Shown one piece after another: positions 60,838 through 64,000 of a DNA stretch of 64,000 bases. The DNA is from Guptibacillus hwajinpoensis (GTDB lineage: Bacteria > Bacillota > Bacilli > Bacillales > Guptibacillaceae). The position numbers and the translations under genes were made by a program. The stretch covers positions 36,151-100,150 of the forward strand of contig NZ_JAIVAE010000015.1 of the NCBI RefSeq assembly GCF_020171785.1, in the 5' to 3' direction. Below the pieces are notes generated by a model that did no database searches, had not been told where the DNA came from, and saw nothing but the letters and a program-made list of their open reading frames with translations. Positions within the stretch are counted from its first letter, which is position 1. Every line of letters starts with the position of its first letter.

Positions 60838-61170
60838 CTATTCATAATCACAAACGGTATGACGGCATTCTTCCTTTACGTCAGGAAATCCCTCCGTTTC
60901 ACCAACGCTTTTCACCTTGAACGTTTCCGGATCGACGCTCGCTGAAAATTCAGCGCCATTGACCGTTCCGTTTATCATTAAACCTTCCATCGGATCACTC
61001 GTATCCTCGCTGAACGTCATTATTTCTACGTCTTCATAATTATGACGGAAATAACTTTCTACGCTCTCTCTTGCTTTTTCAATCGTTTGTTTATCAACCG
61101 TTTCTGATGAAGAAATAGCGTTACATCCTAATAAAAAAATTAAAAGGAAGATACCAATAGTACGTTTCAA
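60838..61170 (-). CDS. DUF1433-like small lipoprotein, copy E
   Basis: 110 residues from TTG 61170 (AGGGAGTG upstream); a longer frame would run back into copy F. Lipobox FLLGC. ESYFRHNYEDVEIMTFSEDT with SDPMEGLMINGTVNG, ending EECRHTVCDYE. Related to copy F (both carry FS-x-D-x-SDPM). Subtype 4. Confidence 0.82.
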   Translation of the reverse strand: MKRTIGIFLLIFLLGCNAISSSETVDKQTIEKARESVESYFRHNYEDVEIMTFSEDTSDPMEGLMINGTVNGAEFSASVDPETFKVKSVGETEGFPDVKEECRHTVCDYE

Positions 61171-61204
61171 AAAAACACTCCCTGTTAAAGAACATAATGA
61201 CAAC

Positions 61205-61537
61205 TTAGTCATCACAAACTTTCTCCTTACACGCGGGTTTCTCTTCAGGGAAACCCGGTCCTTCGCTGATCGCGATCACGTTTAACGAGTTGTCCATGTC
61301 CATTGAGAACACAGCCTCTCCATTTACTTTTCCTCGGATCACAAGCCCACCCATAGGGTCACTATGATCGTCACTAAAAGTGACCTCATCAACGTTTTCA
61401 TAATTCGCTCTTAAAAAATGTTCCGCTTCTTTCTCTGCTTGTAAAATAAATTCTTCCGAGTACTCATTACTACCAGTAGAGAATAGACTACACCCGCTAA
61501 GGAAAAGGGCGAGCATGATAAAAATTGGTGCTTTCAT
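61205..61537 (-). CDS. DUF1433-like small lipoprotein, copy F
   Basis: 110 residues, MKAPIFIMLALFLSGC. AEHFLRANYENVDEVTFSDD then HSDPMGGLVIRGKVNGEAVF, ending PACKEKVCDD. Subtype 4 with copy E. A 20-bp array (locus 6) lies just upstream, between copies F and G. Confidence 0.83.
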   Translation of the reverse strand: MKAPIFIMLALFLSGCSLFSTGSNEYSEEFILQAEKEAEHFLRANYENVDEVTFSDDHSDPMGGLVIRGKVNGEAVFSMDMDNSLNVIAISEGPGFPEEKPACKEKVCDD

Positions 61538-61587
61538 TGCATGATCATCACCTCTCGTGAACGGCGGTTAGAAGTTGCCCCACCACT

Positions 61588-61672
61588 GTTAGAATCATTC
61601 TAGTTAGCCAATAAAATAGCAGAATGGCCAATATAATTAGATTTTAGCCAATAAAGAGGGCGACACTCGGTA
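61588..61672 (+). repeat. 20-bp-period array, locus 6 (3 units)
   Basis: Leader TTAGAATCATTCTAG then cores ending 61610 (TTAGCCA), 61630 (ATGGCCA) and 61650 (TTAGCCA), 20 bp apart, followed by ATAAAGAGGGCGACAC, a tail also seen at locus 4. It splits the lipoprotein array. Confidence 0.85.
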
Positions 61673-61692
61673 TAAGAGGGGAGATGCCTAGA

Positions 61693-62040
61693 TTAATACG
61701 CACAAATCTGGTCTTTACACGCTTCTTTCATATCAGGGAAATCCTCTCCTGGAGCTAAATGCCCAATAGAAAAATTACTTCGAACGCCAGCTGTAAATTC
61801 AGTCGCCCCGTCATTAACCGTTCCCTCAATCGTTAAACCACCCATTTCACTTTCATAGGACCTGGTTATCTCAACCGATTCGATATCTTCATAGTTATCA
61901 GCAATAAAACGTTCAACCGATTTCTTTGCCTTGTCGATGGTTTCCTCATCATAGTCGTTTTCCTGTGAGAAAAACCCGCAAGCCCCTAATAGACTGGAGA
62001 GGGTGAGGAAGAAAAATAATCGTTTATAAAAGGGAACCAC
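61693..62040 (-). CDS. DUF1433-like small lipoprotein, copy G, start damaged
   Basis: About 115 residues. YDEETIDKAKKSVERFIADN, SEMGGLTIEGTVNDG and GVRSNFSIGHLAPGEDFPDM, ending KEACKDQICAY; subtype 1. Where the other copies have the start codon before KR, this one has TAT (YKRLFFFL). The nearest in-frame start is GTG 62040, inside its own GAGGTGG ribosome site. An ATG at 62148 is ruled out because it would lie upstream of the likely -10 at 62096. Expression may be reduced. Confidence 0.75.
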   Translation of the reverse strand: MVPFYKRLFFFLTLSSLLGACGFFSQENDYDEETIDKAKKSVERFIADNYEDIESVEITRSYESEMGGLTIEGTVNDGATEFTAGVRSNFSIGHLAPGEDFPDMKEACKDQICAY

Positions 62041-62095
62041 CTCGTTTTGATTCACGTTGTTAATAGATTGGTAGTGATGAAAAACGCTGAATCTA

Positions 62096-62104
62096 ATTAT
62101 ACCA
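62096..62104 (-). promoter_or_regulatory. Extended -10 promoter of copies G to A
   Basis: On the minus strand TTTGGTATAATTAGATTC contains TATAAT with an upstream TGG. The same block (TTGGTATAATAAATTC) is before copy J. No clear -35 match. Confidence 0.5.
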
Positions 62105-62251
62105 AATAAAGGTAGAGGATGAAGAGATCGTTGATTTGCTAGTTTCATTACGATTGAAAAGCATGTTTCGTATATGAGAGTAAGTGGTAGTTAAAATAGA
62201 AAGTTACAATATTTGGATGGTGTGAGAATAGGAGATTTGAAGGGGGTAAAC

Positions 62252-62428
62252 ATGTCTTTTGGTAAGAGGTTCCTTATTACATGGTTGAGTGTAATGGTAT
62301 TAATGAGTATTGAGTATGTGTTTTTGCCTGATCATGTCATTATAAAGGGTCTTGCACTAGGTTTAACAACCATTACAGTTGCGACAGTATTGAACAAACT
62401 GTATCCCAGAAAAGAAAAAACGAAATAA
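62252..62428 (+). CDS. Small membrane protein inside lipoprotein array
   Basis: 58 residues from ATG 62252 (AGGGGG upstream). Two helices (about 6-26 and 30-48), with a basic tail (KLYPRKEKTK). It is the only + strand gene in this region and may be an insertion into the lipoprotein array. Not recognised. A hairpin AACCATAC/GTATGGTT (62468-62500) follows. Confidence 0.6.
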   Translation: MSFGKRFLITWLSVMVLMSIEYVFLPDHVIIKGLALGLTTITVATVLNKLYPRKEKTK

Positions 62429-62512
62429 TCGTACATCCATAAGATCATTCTTCAGCTAAACGAATCATAACCATACACCACCCGAGTTGCGTATGGTTAT
62501 GAGGTGTATTAT

Positions 62513-62851
62513 TTACGAACCACAAATCTGTTCTTTACAAGCTTCTTTCATCTCTGGAAACCCTTCCCCTAATCCTAAACTTCCAACAGTAAAATCATTG
62601 TCGATTCCAGCTGAGAACCTAGCTTCACCACCATTGACCGTTCCATCTACATTTAGTCCACCCATTTCGCTTTGATAAACTTTAGTGACCTCAACGGATT
62701 CAATCTCTTCATAATTATTCGTGATAAATTTCTCAACAGAAGCCTTTGCTTTTTCCTTTGTTTCGTTGTCATAATTCTCACTCTGATTATGGAAGCTACA
62801 AGCAGCTAAGAGTAGAAGAACGACAAGAGGAAACGTTTTTAATGTAGAAAT
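62513..62851 (-). CDS. DUF1433-like small lipoprotein, copy H, ATT start
   Basis: 112 residues, complete from signal (STLKTFPLVVLLLLAACSFH) through YDNETKEKAKASVEKFITNN and SEMGGLNVDGTVNGGEARFS to KEACKEQICGS. Subtype 1. It has no ATG, GTG or TTG: the codon at the expected place, 8 bases after AGGAG, is ATT (62851). Either ATT is used at low efficiency, as in infC, or the start codon was lost by mutation. Everything else is intact, so the change looks recent. Confidence 0.75.
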   Translation of the reverse strand: MSTLKTFPLVVLLLLAACSFHNQSENYDNETKEKAKASVEKFITNNYEEIESVEVTKVYQSEMGGLNVDGTVNGGEARFSAGIDNDFTVGSLGLGEGFPEMKEACKEQICGS

Positions 62852-62911
62852 AGAACCATCTCCTAACCTTTAGCTCGAAAATGGAGCAAGCGCATTGAAT
62901 GTAAGAAGCAT

Positions 62912-63256
62912 TTAATCGTCACATAGTCTCTCCAAACATTCTTCTTTCTTTTCAGGAAACTGTTTACTTTGAATCGCTATCCCAGCTACCATCAGATCAG
63001 TGTCTAGGCTTACGGAAAAAGCTTCCCCGTTTGCTTTACCATCCACGGTCATAATCCCCATTTCTGCTTCATAGGGCTCGGTGACTTTAAGGGTTTCGAT
63101 GTTAGCGTAATTGTTTTCTATGTAACTCGTCACGTTTGCTTGTGCTTCTCTCACTGTTTCGTCGCTGTATTCTTTCGTACTAGAATTCACACTACAACCA
63201 ACTAATAAAATGAGCATAATTAGCGATACAATGGCGTAAATGCGGATGAATTTCAT
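62912..63256 (-). CDS. DUF1433-like small lipoprotein, copy I
   Basis: 114 residues, signal ending MLILLVGC. YSDETVREAQANVTSYIENN then EMGIMTVDGKANGEAFSVSL and IQSKQFPEKKEECLERLCDD. Subtype 2, pair of copy C. ATG follows GAGGTGATCC. Confidence 0.83.
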   Translation of the reverse strand: MKFIRIYAIVSLIMLILLVGCSVNSSTKEYSDETVREAQANVTSYIENNYANIETLKVTEPYEAEMGIMTVDGKANGEAFSVSLDTDLMVAGIAIQSKQFPEKKEECLERLCDD

Positions 63257-63434
63257 ATGTGGATCACCTCAAATTGAATTATTCTATGTATAAATATCAA
63301 TCAGCTAGCTTTATGTATTTTCTCGATTAGCCTAAACAGTATAGAAGGGAAGAGGGTAGCCCACATACTGCAAAAAGAAAGCCTGCTTGCACAGAAAAGA
63401 TCTAAGGCAACAGGCTGAGAGAGTAGTAAACTTG

Positions 63435-63791
63435 TTACTTCCTAACTTCATAGTCACAAGAATGCTCTTTACATTCTTCTTTAGGCTCTGGAAATCCTTC
63501 ACCCATGCCAATGCTTCCAACTGTAAAATCATCATTCACTCCGATAGTAAATGTCACTTTTTTATTAACAGTACCTTCAAGAACAAGTCTACCCATCGGT
63601 GTAGAAGGAGACTCTTGAAACTCTACGCTTTCGATATTTTGATAATTATTTATAATGTAACTTTCTACGCTGGCTTTCGCCTTTTCAATAGTTTCTTCGC
63701 TATAGTTTTCACTGTTAGAGTTCACACTGCAGCTCCCTAGCACTACTAGTGATAGGAATAGAAAGAAATGAATTCGTTTCATTTTCATCAA
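63435..63791 (-). CDS. DUF1433-like small lipoprotein, copy J
   Basis: 118 residues, MMKMKRIHFFLFLSLVVLGSC. YSEETIEKAKASVESYIINN then SPSTPMGRLVLEGTVNKKVT and GVNDDFTVGSIGMGEGFPEP, ending ECKEHSCDYEVRK. Subtype 3, pair of copy D. It is the first gene of the set in the direction of transcription. AAAGGATTG precedes the ATG, and a TGGTATAAT block lies 30 bases further up. Confidence 0.83.
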   Translation of the reverse strand: MMKMKRIHFFLFLSLVVLGSCSVNSNSENYSEETIEKAKASVESYIINNYQNIESVEFQESPSTPMGRLVLEGTVNKKVTFTIGVNDDFTVGSIGMGEGFPEPKEECKEHSCDYEVRK

Positions 63792-63820
63792 TCCTTTGTT
63801 GCTAAATTAAACATGAATTT

Positions 63821-63829
63821 ATTATACCA
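63821..63829 (-). promoter_or_regulatory. Extended -10 promoter of copies J to H
   Basis: Minus-strand TTGGTATAATAAATTC; same block as before copy G. It suggests that the ten genes form two transcripts, J-H and G-A. Confidence 0.5.
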
Positions 63830-63855
63830 ATTAGAGTAAATATAGAATCTTATAA

Positions 63856-63880
63856 ATTCGACCTAAATCGGGTGGTGACA
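63856..63880 (+). repeat. GGTGACAGGCACC repeat, interrupted copy C
   Basis: ATTCGACCTAAATCGGGTGG TGACA matches copies A and B up to GTGACA, then changes to TTGGTTGACC instead of GGCACC. The break coincides with the left end of the IS. Confidence 0.75.
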
Positions 63881-64000
63881 TTGGTTGACCCCCTTATAAT
63901 GGACACATGAGGTATCATAAAGATACGAGACAAGTGAGTTTAAGGGGGAAAAAGGTAATGGCGAGAAAACCACATTCTACATTTGAATTAAGAAAAAGGG
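63881..64000 (+). mobile_element. Left end of an insertion sequence
   Basis: From TTGGTTGACCCCCTTATAAT and GGACACATGAGG the sequence has the look of an IS3-like left end: a G/C-rich terminal inverted repeat just before a transposase ORF. It probably inserted into a GGTGACAGGCACC repeat. The right end is outside the window, so length and target duplication cannot be seen. Confidence 0.65.
63958..64000 (+). CDS. Transposase OrfA-like gene, truncated by window edge
   Basis: First 14 codons, MARKPHSTFELRKR, after AGGGGGAAAAAGG. The basic helical start is typical of IS3-family OrfA helix-turn-helix proteins. Only the N-terminus is visible, so the family is inferred mainly from the preceding IS-like terminus. 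Confidence 0.55.
   Translation, partial: MARKPHSTFELRKR

Noticed and set aside
61693..62148. Long form of lipoprotein copy G starting at 62148
   Set aside because: That ATG lies upstream of the likely promoter and would bury the signal peptide 48 residues in.

Overview
The window looks like the chromosome of a low-to-moderate GC, aerobic, spore-forming Bacillaceae (Bacillus sensu lato, plausibly a halotolerant or marine group; genus not provable from this sequence). The support is a CotA-type spore laccase, YheC and YheD endospore-coat-associated ATP-grasp proteins, YjzC, a complete sigY-yxlCDEFG operon, an osmoprotectant ABC transporter and classic Bacillus ribosome binding sites with many TTG/GTG starts. 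No rRNA, tRNA or CRISPR was seen.

Layout. 1-7.4 kb: YceI-like gene end with an MhqR-like palindrome, an RND exporter, and a four-gene glycine betaine/choline-type ABC operon. 7.5-14.0 kb: an unusual array of about a dozen small, mostly membrane or zinc-ribbon genes, all on the + strand. Most are followed by a TCGGAGC-type element that in its full form is a conserved, covarying hairpin terminator. In six places in the window a conserved promoter block (TTGAnT-17-AATAAT) begins a new unit. 14-23 kb: lipoprotein, YjzC, a decayed phosphotransferase, a frameshifted amidase, GNAT, a VmlR-like ABC-F gene behind a leader-peptide attenuator, EamA transporter. 23-32 kb: SDR, alkyladenine glycosylase, CotA, 2H phosphoesterase, membrane-anchored esterase, PD-(D/E)XK protein. 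32-48 kb: SSS symporter, MurE-like and MurF-like ligases near YheC and YheD, an iolA remnant, and a second looser set of cassette-type genes (40.5-44.3 kb: lipoprotein, DinB-like, GrpB-like, zinc ribbon). 48-59 kb: aspartase, a beta-glucoside ABC/LacI/GH1 operon with two operators, and the sigY operon with a recognisable SigY promoter. 59-64 kb: ten tandem paralogous small lipoproteins (DUF1433-like) and the left end of an IS.

Three repeat systems overlay the genes: (i) the cassette hairpins and promoters; (ii) six intergenic arrays of a strict 20-bp-period unit (core TTGGCCAATA, always the same orientation), most with a shared leader; (iii) dispersed GGTGACAGGCACC elements, one of which appears to be interrupted by the IS at the right edge.

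Several genes carry single-base indels in A runs. Some are genuine decay; others may be assembly errors. They are marked individually.
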